Assembly (NCBI GenBank): GCA_013368375.1
Contig: JAACJP010000002.1
Span: forward strand, 930,001-994,000
Direction: 5' to 3'
Source: Tricholomella constricta
Lineage: Eukaryota; Basidiomycota; Agaricomycetes; Agaricales; Lyophyllaceae
DNA length: 64,000 bases
The notes beneath the pieces were generated by a model that was not told the origin of the DNA, ran no database searches, and was given only the letters and a program-made list of their open reading frames with translations. Position numbers and translations under genes: made by a program. Each line of letters begins with the position of its first letter. Position 1 is the first letter of the stretch. Below, in pieces: positions 35,745 through 47,623 of the stretch.

Positions 35745-36800
35745 TTACCTAATTTATGTTTGTGATTACCAGCTACAGGTGCTGCGGGTGATACATCCAT
35801 CCGACCATCCATCTATCCATGCTAAATATGGATCGATATTTGGAACACACTTTTTCCAACATACGGAATGAAAAGTTTGACATATGATGAATATTTGAAT
35901 GTGAGCTGCTACGACGGTGCACTGCTCATCCATGACTGCTTCATCAGATGCACTAGCCCTACATTAACTGGCCGTGCTCATGAACTGGGAGGGAACTTCT
36001 GGAACAGGTCCGATCCGCGCTTCAGGTTCAAGAGAGTATTTCACTAGTCGGTCAATTTCAGGCAATCCGGATCCCCGGCGATGTCTAGACTATCACTACC
36101 AACGCCCATCCCAAGCACGATTTCCTTCTGGATAAAGAAGACGTATCGAGTGAGGAGCAGAGTTTCTACCAACTTTCTGTTCTCGCGAGCGCAGCCCTCT
36201 CTCACTTTACTTATTCCAAATTAGAGGTCAAGATGGGTGTTTCCAATGCATCGCAATCCTCCACTACCTTGCGGACATGTACCCACCCTCCCAGTCGCTT
36301 CAACTGCACCCTCGCTGACGGCACGGAATACATGACTACTATGTCTATATACAGCACTAGCTAATGGAAACATAATGCACTGTACCGGCGCTCGAGATGC
36401 TCCAGGAGTCCGATTGCACGCCTAAGCCAAGAAAATTTGTTAGCCATACTCGGTCTCGTGTCTATGCAATTCGGCGCCGCTGGCCGAGGATTAAACAGTA
36501 ACCTCTTCATCCTCGACACGATGGGCATATGGTACGACTATGTGGAGAAAACAACGGGAGGATGTGAGCTCTTTTGCACGAGTGCCAGAGTCCGTCCAAG
36601 CAGTGACCTGGCCAAGATGAATGGTTCCGAAGGTAGCAACAAGAGTCAAGGAGCGATGGGAAGCTCGTGGAATCCGCCATTGATGTAAACTAAAAGAGTT
36701 GCGGGGGAGGGGGGGGCGGGGCAAGCAGGAAGGAGTATTATTGCTCGGAGGCACATAGATAGAAGCATCAGCACAAAAAATGGTGCTCGCCGAGCTGAAT
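35745..36800. other. About 1 kb gap without a supported gene
   Basis: Only short frames (e.g. 36437-36688 plus) are present, none with splice continuity or motifs. A tetranucleotide-like CATC/CCAT stretch lies near 35800-35820 and a G-rich run near 36700-36720. It may contain gene debris, but nothing can be identified. Confidence 0.4.
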
Positions 36801-38396
36801 TTAAAGTGTAGGCGTTTGATAAGTTGTCGAGCTAGGTCGAAGGCCGATGGTTTTACTTACGGCGTCCAGATTTACTTTGTCATACAAATCTGCGGAGATA
36901 TCATCTGAGGCCCAATATTTATCCCATTCGTCTTCCTCTGGCTCTGCGTCTCCGATGGTCTGCGACGCCTCCTGGACTGCAGTCCTACTATATTCGGCAG
37001 TATCGATGTCAAGAGGTGATATCTGAGGACACGGAGCACTTGTCGGATTGGAGACAGCAGGTGGCTTGTCGGTAGTCGAAGGGGTTATCCTGGGTGTCGA
37101 TTCTTCGCTTCTGGTCGAAATTGGGTCGTCCCCTGGAAGAACTGATATACCGGCTTCTGTCACGATGTAGTCAAGGGAGACTGGCCTAAAAGCAGAGCTG
37201 AAAATGACGCTCAAGCGGCGAATCAAAGTCAGATCATTGGTGGACTTTCGGACGAGGCCAGTAAGTGGAGGCCCACTAGAGACGTTATCTAGTTTTCTGC
37301 GCTTGGTGTGGGGCTGTTCGGCATCATCCAGGTAACGCCTACGACCAGTACGGCTGAGCAAAATCCGCGCATTTACTTGATTTGCCCAGACGAGCCCAAG
37401 GCTTGCCTCCTTCTTGCTCTCCCCAGCAACACTGTGCGCTCGACTGAACCAGCGCGACTGTTCGCTATACAGAATATCGCGATTTCCAGCGTTTGATGAG
37501 TGCACTCGGTCGAAAGCGTCCACAACTTCGTTCAGAACGAGAACCGCAAGCTGATACTTGCTAGCGAGAGCGTGCAAGAGTGCAGATATTTGGGCGATAT
37601 TTTTCGACCGCTCAACCAGCGTATTGGTAGTGGTCTTATCCGACGTGTGGAACAGTTCTGCTAACGCATCAACGACCAAGAGTCTGACAGGCTTGAAACC
37701 GGCTTTTTTGGACTGTTCGGCAATGAATGGTGGCAACCTTTCGGACAGAACGTGTATTAAATGAGGGATCGTGGGTGTCGCAACGGTATGGATGTCCTTC
37801 AGATCACAGTCTGGTTCAGAAAGGGCTGGGTGCGTCTGGTAAATTTGTACCATTCGCTTTGTTGGTAGTTGGGATGAAGTGGTGAGATAGCATGTTGAGC
37901 CGCAGAGGCCCCTCTGTTCTGTAGGAAGCTGCGCGAACAAGGAGAGTTGGAGTGCAAATTGAGTCTTGCCTGCAGCACTGAAAGACCTTCAAGTTAACCA
38001 AGGCTCAAGATGAGTGTGCGAGAGGCTACATACCTCTCTCCCACAACTTCCCAGACCATTCCCGGCCTTATTCCGCCTCCTAAAGCGTTGTCCAGCGTGG
38101 GGTCACCTGTTGTGCAGGTACTGTTTCCCTCATGTTTGACGTCCTCCAGCCGTCGTATGCGCAGCGGCGCGACATGAGTATACAAAGCGTCAATGATTCC
38201 TTGAGCTTCGCTTGCAGAGGTTTTACACTTTCGCGCGATTTGTTGACTCGAACTCAGCATGATTTCAGACGCGTCATCCAAATTTCCTACCCAATCATTA
38301 GACGTGAGTACACTGTTGGAAAGAGAAATCACCTTTCTTGAGCAAGCTCCTCTGCCAAGCAGTCAGTTGGTTTATAGCACTGGAGTTCGAGGTCAT
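36801..38396 (-). CDS. RAD51 paralogue (Rad57/XRCC3-like) recombination protein
   Basis: Start ATG 38396 gives MTSNSSAINQLTAWQRSLL. A 50-base intron with a TCTAATGA branch site then joins KKG to NLDDASEIMLSS. A RecA-like core follows: LDNALGGGIRPGMVWEVVGE, then Walker A SAGKTQFALQL across the next intron, and Walker B PVRLLVVDALAELF. The later LVWANQVNARILLSRTGRRR matches the strand after the L2 region of RAD51 paralogues. An unusually long acidic/Ser-rich C-terminus follows. It should help load Rad51 on single-stranded DNA in homologous recombination. Rad57 versus XRCC3 is not separable by eye. Near the 3' end a strong GTAAGT donor at about 36863 could splice to another short last exon, changing the final residues. 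Confidence 0.78.
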
Positions 38397-38665
38397 TGAT
38401 GAGATGAAGACGCGATGTCGACGCGTTGTTAGGCCAGCACGTGCCTGATAACTCATAATTACGTAATATCAGTTCACCAAATAAGTCGGAAATTGATTAA
38501 AAATCTCAGCGCCTCAGGCTGTTGAAAACTCCGCTCAGTATCAGCATCATATCCTTCACTCCAATCAGTAACGAGCCTGGCACGCCATGTAAAATAATTT
38601 CAAACATTCCGACGTAGGGGTGTACATACAGTCAAAAGTCCCAGAGATCACCGAAAATAATCATT

Positions 38666-41600
38666 CTATGGACGAGCGCGTGGCTGAGGCGAGTCAGAAT
38701 TCCTTCTCAAGAAGCCCCCAACAACACTGGAAACCGTTTCCGTGATTTGTCGCGGTTGATTGAGGCTATGCTTGACATAGAACAGCCGAACATTGGTTGC
38801 ATTCCAGATGCCTAGGGGTGTCATCCCGCGAACATAGATTTCGCCCCAGATCAAGGACGTCAACCAGACAATGGACGCATCCGACCACTAAGTAGCACCA
38901 CTGAGAATCAAAATCAAGCGATAAGAACGGTAAAAGCTCACCATGAAGCGCCGTGGTGTTGGAATGGGCATTTCAGGCAGTACATGTTTGAGAGATACTT
39001 TTGACAAGAAATCTACGATGATCGAAGTGGAATTGGCCTTGTGACTAGTGGCTTGAATTTCTTGGACTTTGGGCAAAAGCTCTGATATCAGGAGCATGAC
39101 GGAATCAAGAGGCAGCCTGCGATTTTTTGTGAGTTGCACTTCAGGCCGTGATCAAGTTAATATTTTACCCTTGTTGCCAGGACGTAACCTGGAGCTGGAA
39201 TGAGTGAGGCCATACGAACAAAAAGGAAAATATGACACACCCATTCTTGTGTTGGTACAAACCCATTGCGACCGACGCCAGCAGCAGCAATCCGGTCAAT
39301 GCTGCCGTTCGTGTCCAGCGACAGCGAGCGCCTCTCTTTCATTTTTCCACGAGCCTTTTCTGAAGGCGCCATCGAAAAAATTTCGCGTGTCGGAGAGTCC
39401 GTGCTGGGAGACATAAGGACCTCACCATCGCGACCTTCCCTTTCCTCTTGTCCATCCGAGTGTAGTGCTTCATGAAGATTCTCCGCGGATTCAGTGTTTG
39501 GGGGAGTGGCGCTGACCTCACTCTCTAGCAGTCGTGCCTTTTCGGCTCCAGGGTCCGCATCTTCTTCAGGCTCGCTGGATGATTTTCCTTTCTGATTGCC
39601 TTCCGCCTTGCGTGCCGACTCCTCTTTAGCCTGTTGAACGCGCTTAATCTCTCGGAGACCTCGCGACAACGTAAAGGTTCCCAGGTCCTCAAACGTTTTG
39701 TGAGCGGAGAGAATTCCGTATATCAGATTGGCGTTATCTGAAAGGTGGTGAAGAATGACGGAATTGAAAACTTCAAGCCTGAAAATCATGTCAAGTTCGT
39801 CATTCTGGGGCAAGCGCAAGTACGACATACATGAAGAACAGCAGTCGTGGATGACCTTCATCCGCCAGTAGAAATAGAGGATTAGAGAAAGACTTGAAAA
39901 GTTGAACTAGGCGAGTTGAAGCTGTCACAGTCAAGTCCTTGAAGTAGGGCGCCGAATTAGCCAGAGCGATGAGGAGAGCGGGATACAATGAATTTAGAGT
40001 CCCCGAAGTTGTAGCGACAATCGCATAGGCGGCCTGCGGAATTTGTTAATGATGGGATTCAAAAAGGTTCTCTGGGAAGCGATTCACATTGATCATAAAA
40101 TCTGCAGCTGTACCAGCAGCGTTCCATTTAGCGGGTAATTGGGGTTTGACGGGCTTCGTCAACTTGGCGCCGAATCCGGGTTCGGCAGACATCGTTTGAA
40201 TAATATATGACAGGGCTCGACAGAAGCCGTGCTGTTCTGGGGAAATTCAATTACAATATTCCCGCTTTGAAGCGATCAGCGACGCACTCGGTTTATCCTT
40301 TATTTCCAGAGTATAGCAGAGAAGATAGGCAACTAGATCCATTGATTTCTCAGACTGTAGAACATATATGCGGAATTTCTGATTCCCAGGTGAGTGGTAT
40401 GAATTAGGCAAAAATAAGACGAGTGAACTGACCTTGTTTAATTCAATCATTTTCCATAGGAAGATGACTTAGCCCAACCGTCAGATGAGTATACACGGAT
40501 ATTGCAGAGCACGACTCACCTGTCTCGTTGACGTAAGGGACTGACTTTCTGGCTCCGGGTAATAAGTTGTTCATGGTCGCCATCTGCTGTTCCAAAATCC
40601 CTACAACGCCATTGAGAATATATTCGAAGTCTTGGGAACGATGCTGGGACAGTTCGGGTCAGTTCAAATTTTGTTGACCTTCCTTTTACACACCAATTTC
40701 ATCAGGAAATAACGGAAAGAGTTTGTGCGAGACGTTGGTGCTGAAGCTTGCGAGTCTTCGGCCCCCGTTGTCGTATCTCTCGCATTGCCGCTCTGGAAAT
40801 CCAGTAAAACACAGAGAACTTGGAAGCAGGTGATCACGAGAGTAGATCTTGGATCTTCACCCTTGAAGACGAGGTGGTTATAAGGCAACTTTCCAGCCAC
40901 GCTTCCCGCCATCCCTCCAATACTTGTATTATGAGAAATCGAGGAATTCATGGCAGTATTCAATAGTGAGCAGAGGAGAGTCAAAACGTCTCGCCGAGGT
41001 ACCTTCTGCACCAGATAAAGGCTGTATAATGAGGGTTTGGAGAATAACGATCCCGGGGGGACGTATATTTGTCGTGAAAGAAGGATGAGAAGTAATCGAA
41101 GGACCTCGGTCTTGTTGCTGTCATGTGCGTAACTGGGCCCAGGATCCGCCGTTGAGCCTACTCCTTTCTCCCTTTGAAAGATTCAGCGACATCGGCGATG
41201 AAATATTTACAAGAAACATACCAGATAACATAATTGATCTTATGGTGGTCGACTTGGATCGAGGTTGGCAGTGTGAAGCCGCAGCAGAACAAAAGATCCA
41301 TCATGGAACTGAAGAGCTTTTCGCCTAGGGAAGGTAGTTGTTGTTTCGGTTGCTGTTTCTCCTTAGGCTTGGCACTCTCTGGGGGAACCGATTCCTCGCG
41401 TTCGCCCTCGCTGTCGTCGTCGTCCTCAATCACAAACTGAGGCGTCTCCGTAGTCTCTGGATTCACATTGCTCGTCTCTTCCGCTTCAACCTCTTGTTTC
41501 TTCCATAACACTTCCAACTCGAATGTGTTTGATTCTCCATCGACCTCGAATACCACAGGAAGCACACGTTGGAGTATCCGGATGCAATTGAGAGCTTCCT

Positions 41601-42134
41601 TCGTAGCGTTCCTATCAGTACTGGCTCCAGGATTCAAGAAGGATGATGCGAATGCAGCGACAGAAACGTTTGACGAAGAGGGGAACGTGTGATCAGAGAG
41701 CAGGCTGGATAGGCGCGCGGCAACAACTCGGATGAGAGTCGCGACATTTTCAGGTGCGTCGAGCAAGGCACGTCGTACTAGGATTCGTGAGCCCAGGCCT
41801 AATTGACTAGTGGAAGTGACATACCATGGTGTGGGGTTATGAGGGAGAACACATCCGATGCTGAATCGAACAGAACGAAGTACTGAAAAAGAAATGGTCG
41901 TAAACGCGGTCACCAATGAGAAATGAAAGGGGCATACTTGATTCCAGTAAGGATCTGTTTCAGGGATGTGCTTCAGGGCGACGTAAGTGCAATGCGAAAT
42001 GAAATGACGGTGCAACGTACTCTTGTGGTGGCTAGTTTCGCGATCCCACCAGGCTGACTTGGAAATGCAAGTTTTGCTTCATCTCCTAGTAGACCAAACG
42101 GTGCGGTGAGCCTCTGTGGAAGTTTGGCGAACAT
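38666..42134 (-). CDS. HID1: HID1 family protein (dauer-formation/trans-Golgi trafficking)
   Basis: Large gene of many exons, about 900 residues. Start taken at ATG 42134 (MFAKLPQRLTAPFGLLGDEA); stop at 38666-38668. Family landmarks in order: CIRILQRVLPVVFE, an acidic insert, SSMMDLLFCCGFTLP, then VPRRDVLTLLCSLLNTAMN, DPRSTLVITCFQVLCVLLDF, GVVGILEQQMATMNNLLPG, YVLQSEKSMDLVAYLLCYTL, AKWNAAGTAADFMI, LYPALLIALANSAPYFKDLT and, near the end, LPLDSVMLLISELLPKVQEI. HID1 proteins are peripheral Golgi factors needed for secretory sorting in animals; the fungal role is inferred. A Ser/Glu-rich low-complexity region (about 39600-39330) is fungal-specific. Internal joins were not all checked. Confidence 0.85.
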
Positions 42135-42587
42135 TGAGGAGCGCTGTCCTTTGGGCGAGAGCGCTGAAGACCTGAGGAATAGACGGGAAAGGTTAGAGCA
42201 ACGACACAGCCACAACTCTAATGAATCGTGTGGCACATTTCGATTTGATCAACTCTTCTTATGTCTGCCAATTCTGTACACAATCCACCGTCACTTGCTT
42301 AAATATCTTTGGAACCTCCACAGTTATCAACTTCTGCTTTACTATTGCTCCGCTTGAGTTTAAAAACGCAGTTTTCGTCGTCTCATGGTTTTGAGAACTG
42401 CGTGTGGCTTCTGACATCTGCAATTAGGCTACCATATGGATCCGAGTCACTTGATTGACGAAAGTCGTCAACGACGGCTTGACCTTCTATTTCGGATCAA
42501 CTACTTAATGCTTGGTATAAGAGCAGCTGAAAATATCACAAGGGCTAACGTTCGTCGAGATATATCCCTCCCTCCATCGATGCGACC
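42135..42587. promoter_or_regulatory. Divergent promoter region, HID1 / GH5 glucanase
   Basis: About 450 bases between divergent starts. A TATAAG at 42516-42521 lies about 70 bases before the GH5 ATG. No gene is supported. Confidence 0.4.
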
Positions 42588-44678
42588 ATGGTGAAAATAT
42601 CTTCTGCCTTCGTGAGTAAACAAATCTGCTCAGCGAATTTTTTCTTTTAGTGCCAACTAACTTCTCGTTAGACTTCCCTGGTAACGCTATGCCTACTAGT
42701 ATCTCATGTCCACGCAGGTCTCCGCGACTGGACACCTCCTCTCAGCACCCGGGGCCGATATGTCGTTGATGCCAACGGAGCGCGTTTCAAACTCAAATCT
42801 GGGAACTGGCATGGCGCAAGCGGCACTTACAAGGGGAGTGCTGATATCAACAGCGATTCCTCCCATCACGCCAATGAGAACGCGCACACCCTTCCATTGG
42901 GCTTGCAGCATGCCAACCTAACAGATATCCTCGATGGTTTTGAGCGTCTTCGCATCAACACCATCCGGTTGCCATTTTCCAACCAGATGATCCATGATAC
43001 TACCACCATTCAGGACTCTTGGGTGACTGCTAATCCTCAGCTAAGAGGTCTGACCCGCCTGCAAGTGTATGACGCAGTCATTAAAGCACTGACGGATAGA
43101 GGATTCGCTGTGATACTCAATAATCACACCATTAAGTCTATCTGGTGCTGTGGGGCAAATGATGGCAACGACAGGTGGAATAAATCCCAGTCCGATGACA
43201 CCTGGGCCGCAGACTGGCTCTTTATGGTGTCCCGCTACCGCAGCATCGGGAGAGTTGTTGGAGCCGACCTGTACAATGAGGTGGGTGTGCTACTGCATGT
43301 CGCCGATGTATTGTAACGAGGCCTATGCTCTTAGGTACGACGGGACCTCTTGGACGACCCCAACTGGGGATTTAATGATAACCACGACTGGTACCAAGCC
43401 TCTCAGTGGTTAGGAGACCGCATCCTCACTGAAGCGAACCCCAACATCTTGATCATAGTTGAGGGCATCAACTGGACTGGCATTCCAGTCGACGGCTTTC
43501 CCCACCACCGACCCACGTTGGAGCCAGTGCGACGATTATCACATACATTCGTCATTCCTAACAAGGTTTGTTCCCCGTCATCTTGTTAAAACTTTAGATC
43601 AGCCTGAATCAGTTCGCCACAGCTTGTCTATGCGGCCCACTTTTATGGCTATACAGGCCCTAATCATTCAGGTGCCACAGGTCTGGGTGAGACTAGCGAC
43701 CCACGTTATCGCGACTTTTCGAAGACAGATCTCTTCCAGGTCATGAGGGATCAAGCGAGCTATGTGGCGCTCGATGCAGACAAGCATTATACTGCTCCCG
43801 TCTGGGTAAGGTTCATTTCTATCGTCTTGAAACTTTTTCCAATACAATACTCCCAGATCAGCGAATTTGGCATCGAGGGCAGAGGCCAAATTGCCGATTC
43901 GTCTCGTAATTGGTTCAATAACATGATCTCTCATCTTATCACCAACGACATGGATTTCGCCATATGGCCACTCATAGGGTATCTGGGACCTTCTAACAAC
44001 AACGGATGGGCGCTCCTCAATTGGGACCCGACAACAGGCAAACGGGACGGTCTATATGACGGCAATGATTGGAGAGCGGGTGCCTGGGACAGCTTAGTGG
44101 ACGCCACCGGAGGCCCCTCATCACCTGTGGCCACACCAACACGCTGGCAGATGCTGAACCTCGACCGCGGTGATTTTGTGAAATCCCTGATTCAGCTTTC
44201 CCGTGCAGACTGGGATCCTGGCGCCCGAAAGGGCATGTGTCCCGATGGCCTCCGTCTCATCGGCCTTTCTGCTGGATCTACACGGGCCCTCTGCACCAAC
44301 TCGGTAGACTACAAATGGACGACTGGCAATCCAGCGACCGCCGTTTGGGATGAACGCTATGTTTCCGGCGGAGACTGGGCAGGTGGATATACTAAATACC
44401 AATGCCCTCCCGATTCGTATGTCGTCGGCTATGCGATCAGGGGCTCAAAAGTGTCCACCGTGCTTTGTGCTCAAGCGTCGAGAACATTGGGCACTGGAGG
44501 TAGTGGGACAAGATGGTTCGATAGGGGGGACAATCGTCCGACTGGAGAGGTGGGTGGAGACTTCCACTACGGGAAGTATAAAGGTGTCTGCGAGACGGAT
44601 GAGTATATCGCTGGGATTGCTTTCACGACCAGGATAGGGAGCAATGGCGCTCCGGCAGCAATCCTCTGCCGCAAATAA
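42588..44678 (+). CDS. Secreted GH5-family glucanase with C-terminal Cys-containing domain
   Basis: Start ATG 42588. Exon 1 (24 bases) plus exon 2 encode a signal peptide (MVKISSAFTSLVTLCLLVSH). The GH5 (beta/alpha)8 barrel follows: GLRDWTPPLSTRGRYVVDA, HANLTDILDGFERLRINTIR, AVILNNHTIKSIWCC, the acid/base Glu in VVGADLYNEVR (joined across an intron at about 43280) and the nucleophile Glu in VWISEFGIEGRG (joined near 43855). It then has IWPLIGYLGPSNNNGW. After a Pro/Ser/Thr linker, about 170 C-terminal residues with six or more cysteines (GMCPDGLRLIGLSAG, YQCPPDSYVVGYAIRG, GVCETDEYIAGIAF) form three similar units, perhaps a small beta-trefoil or prism-like binding domain. Substrate is probably a beta-glucan; the sub-family cannot be read. 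Confidence 0.85.
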
Positions 44679-44889
44679 CTCCGTGCTCTGCCTGAAGGCA
44701 AAGGAATTGATGCCCTGAAGGTTTTATGGTCTTGCAGTATATCAATAGTGTGATATGAAAACAATCCTGAGTTGCAAAAGTTCACCCCACACCGATATAG
44801 GTAAGATATCATACACAACAAGATTATATATCCACATCGAGCGCATTGGAGTTTATTTCAGTAGGATACTGAGTAAGTAATGCAACTGA
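44679..44889. other. Convergent spacer, GH5 / cupredoxin
   Basis: 211 bases between the two stop codons; no gene seen. Confidence 0.4.
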
Positions 44890-45871
44890 TTACAGGGATA
44901 AGCCGGCGGCAAGTGCAGCTGCGAACAAGGCGAAGAACGCGTTGTACACCAACGCAGTGGCTCCAGAATCCTTGGTAGTGGTGGTACCGGTGCTGGAGGC
45001 CGGTGGAGCAGTCGCAATGCCATTCACACCCCCAGTCACAGGACCTGAATTAGATTCCTTCACAGAAAAAGAAGTTAGAAATGGCAATAAGCAGAGCCAA
45101 CAGAGCAACATTGTTTACCTGTACTTCAGAAGGACCTATCTTTAATGCGGCGGCCTTAAAGTTGTCGAACGTGTTTCCCGTAGCCGGGGCATTGATGCTG
45201 CCGACCATACCCATGCCACAATGACCGGCCTGGGATCGCAGCATAAATGTTGCGCGTATCAGAAGCCTTGGAGTTTCTTACCTGCTTGCAGTGGTACCAG
45301 ATGGCTTTGAAACGTTTTGGTCAGAGTCCAGATAAAATGCAAAAAGAAAATCAGAGAAAACACACGTTTTGTGTCGTCTGTAATATTAATGGTAAAGGAT
45401 TTCGCACTTTGCAGGGCCGAGTCGAAGCCTGCGGAAGAGTTGTCCGTGGCGGCGAGGTACGTGCACGGCGCAGCAAACGATGACTGAGTCACTGAATGAT
45501 CGAGGCCAGAGCTTTGAGAGTCTTAGAGTGAGTGATAGAATTGATCATGAAGACCAGCTATACTGACTTGGGGAACCAGAAGGTGACAAGCGTGCCATTG
45601 GGCGCAGTGATGTTAGCGGGATGGAAGACGAATTGACTTTGGAAAGCGACGTCGATCTAGAAATTGATTGTTGGTTTCAGTGGCATTCTCTGCGACGACA
45701 CAAAGTACATCAGCGACTAACGTTCATGTGACCAGGGGTGTCGGCGGGGGCGCTGGGTACGGCAGCAGCACCAGCAGCAGCGCTGGACGTGGGTTTGGGA
45801 TCAGGGGCGCCATAGCCTTGTGCAGCAGCCAAAGCAGGTAGCAGACTGACAATCAGAGCAGTAGCGAACAT
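44890..45871 (-). CDS. Extracellular cupredoxin (serine-rich blue-copper-like), probable GPI anchor
   Basis: Start ATG 45871 gives a signal peptide (MFATALIVSLLPALAAAQG) and a Pro/Ala-rich linker. The plastocyanin-like domain is spread over four exons: VAFQSQFVFHPANITAPNGT, a HSVTQSSFAAPC strand with the first His, ITDDTK, and WYHCKQAGHCGMGMVGSINA with the Cys, second His and axial Met. The usual type I copper ligand set (H...C...H...M) is therefore complete. A Ser/Thr-rich spacer and a hydrophobic end (NAFFALFAAALAAGLSL) suggest GPI attachment. Such proteins are abundant in fungal walls and fruiting tissues. An electron-transfer or copper-binding role is inferred. Confidence 0.85.
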
Positions 45872-46723
45872 CGCAGCAAGATTATGAGGAGAGGGAATCT
45901 AAGAAGAGGAAGCTCCAGCAGAGAACAGGTCAAGTCGTAAAGCAAGGAACACGGGCAGGATATAAAGGTCAGAGAAGTCAGCATGGCGATGGCCAGGGGG
46001 AGATAGAAGGAGATGCCGCGTCAGCTTGAATTGAACGCGTGGGGTCCAAACCCAAGAAAGCGGTATATTTTTCCATAACCAGTTCCTAGAAAAGATTGTT
46101 CGCTCACACCGTTGACGAGACGTCTGATTTGGCGATGTTTTCAAATTGCCGTCAGGAGTCGGAACTTGGCGAGTGTGGCTGGTAACGTCCACGCTGAATT
46201 GGCTCACCAACATGCTTTGATCGAGGCGTTGGAACGGTTCTCATCTGGTGGCATTTAAGTTGTAAGCGATACCATACTAGGCGAAGATGTCGCGCGCTTG
46301 TGAGAAGTGCATTCTGTGTCTGGGAACCAACTGTTCCCTCTTGATGATTAAACGCGGCTTGCAAAACACGCAACAATTGGAAGCACTCCACCGAGGCCGT
46401 TGCCTCAGATAAAGTATGATTGAAAGATCGCATATATATTCCCAGGTCATGCGTCTGCAAGTGTGTGTGATTTGGTCACTAGGCGAAACGCGAGCTCATC
46501 AATAACTCCCATGCCCGAGCTTCCTTATCAATCACTTAGTACCGTGGGTTAACGATGTATGTGTGACCAAATCCTTATCCACGAGATGCGTGCATATCGA
46601 ATTACTGAACCTTGGCATCGAGAGAGAGCGCCGAACGCGTCTTGAAATGGACATTATTTGGATCAGAAGACGCATACAAACACGCTGCGATATGAGACCC
46701 TCCATGACATCCAGCCACGGACA
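45872..46723. promoter_or_regulatory. Divergent intergenic region, cupredoxin / SNF8
   Basis: About 850 bases with only short, unspliced frames on both strands. Promoters of both neighbours are expected; no specific element stands out. Confidence 0.4.
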
Positions 46724-47476
46724 ATGCATCGACGCGGTGGCGTAGGCCTGGCTGCCTTTGACCGGCAAGAGCAATCAAACCGCTCTTTTGCCCAGCTCTC
46801 CTCTGCCCTCTCCCAATCCCAAGTCGATCACCTTCACTCCCAGCTGAACCAGTTCCGCACCGCGCTTGCCCGCTTCGCATCCACGCACCGTGAGTCCATC
46901 AGGAGCGACCCGACGTTCCGTCATGAGTTTCAGCAGATGTGCTCCTCCATCGGCGTCGATCCGCTCGCAGGCCCTAGGAAGGGAGGGTGGTGGGCTGAGA
47001 TGCTCGGGCTGGGCGACTGGCAGTACGAGCTCGGCGTGCAGATCATCGACGTATGCATCAACACGCGCGAGCGGAACGGGGGGTTGATCGAAATGTCGGA
47101 GCTGGTGCGCCTGGTCAGCAAGCTGCGTGGCATCAGTGGGGGAGTGATTACGGAGGACGACGTCGTGCGGAGTATCAAGACACTCCAGCCGCTGGGAGCG
47201 GGGTATCAGGTAGTAGATATCGGGGGGCGGAAGATGGTCCGCAGCGTTTTCAAGGAACTCGACGAAGACCAATCCGTCGTGCTTGCCATTGCCCAACTGG
47301 AGGGCGGACGGATCGTGGAGGACATTTTGGTCCAACGGAAAGGATGGGCACGAGAGCGTGCTCGGGCTGCTTTAGAGAACATGGTCCACCGAGACGGACT
47401 TTGTTGGCTGGACGATCAAGACGAGGAGTGTGGACGAGCATACTGGGTCCCATCTGCGATGCAGTGGGACCTGTAA
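46724..47476 (+). CDS. SNF8: ESCRT-II subunit Vps22/Snf8
   Basis: Intronless 250-residue protein, unusual in this intron-rich window. Start ATG 46724 gives MHRRGGVGLAAFDRQEQSNR, the conserved family N-terminus. A coiled region follows (HSQLNQFRTALARFASTH), then RHEFQQMCSSIGVDPLAG and two winged-helix domains: YELGVQIIDVCINTRERNGG, LVRLVSKLRGISGGVITEDD, ALENMVHRDGLCWLDDQD and the terminal WVPSAMQWDL. ESCRT-II (Vps22, Vps25, Vps36) bridges ESCRT-I and III when ubiquitinated cargo is sorted into multivesicular bodies. Upstream in-frame codons exist back to about 46658, but the first ATG with conserved sequence is used. Confidence 0.95.
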   Translation: MHRRGGVGLAAFDRQEQSNRSFAQLSSALSQSQVDHLHSQLNQFRTALARFASTHRESIRSDPTFRHEFQQMCSSIGVDPLAGPRKGGWWAEMLGLGDWQYELGVQIIDVCINTRERNGGLIEMSELVRLVSKLRGISGGVITEDDVVRSIKTLQPLGAGYQVVDIGGRKMVRSVFKELDEDQSVVLAIAQLEGGRIVEDILVQRKGWARERARAALENMVHRDGLCWLDDQDEECGRAYWVPSAMQWDL

Positions 47477-47623
47477 ATCAAAGGCCGGACCCTGTACACC
47501 TACTTACGTGCAATGTATGTTATAATCACTTCAAAGGAAATCCTAGTCGAGATTCAAATCTATCATCTATCATCTATCTTACAGCAGTACCCCGATAACT
47601 GTTATACAAAAAACGATGCATCT

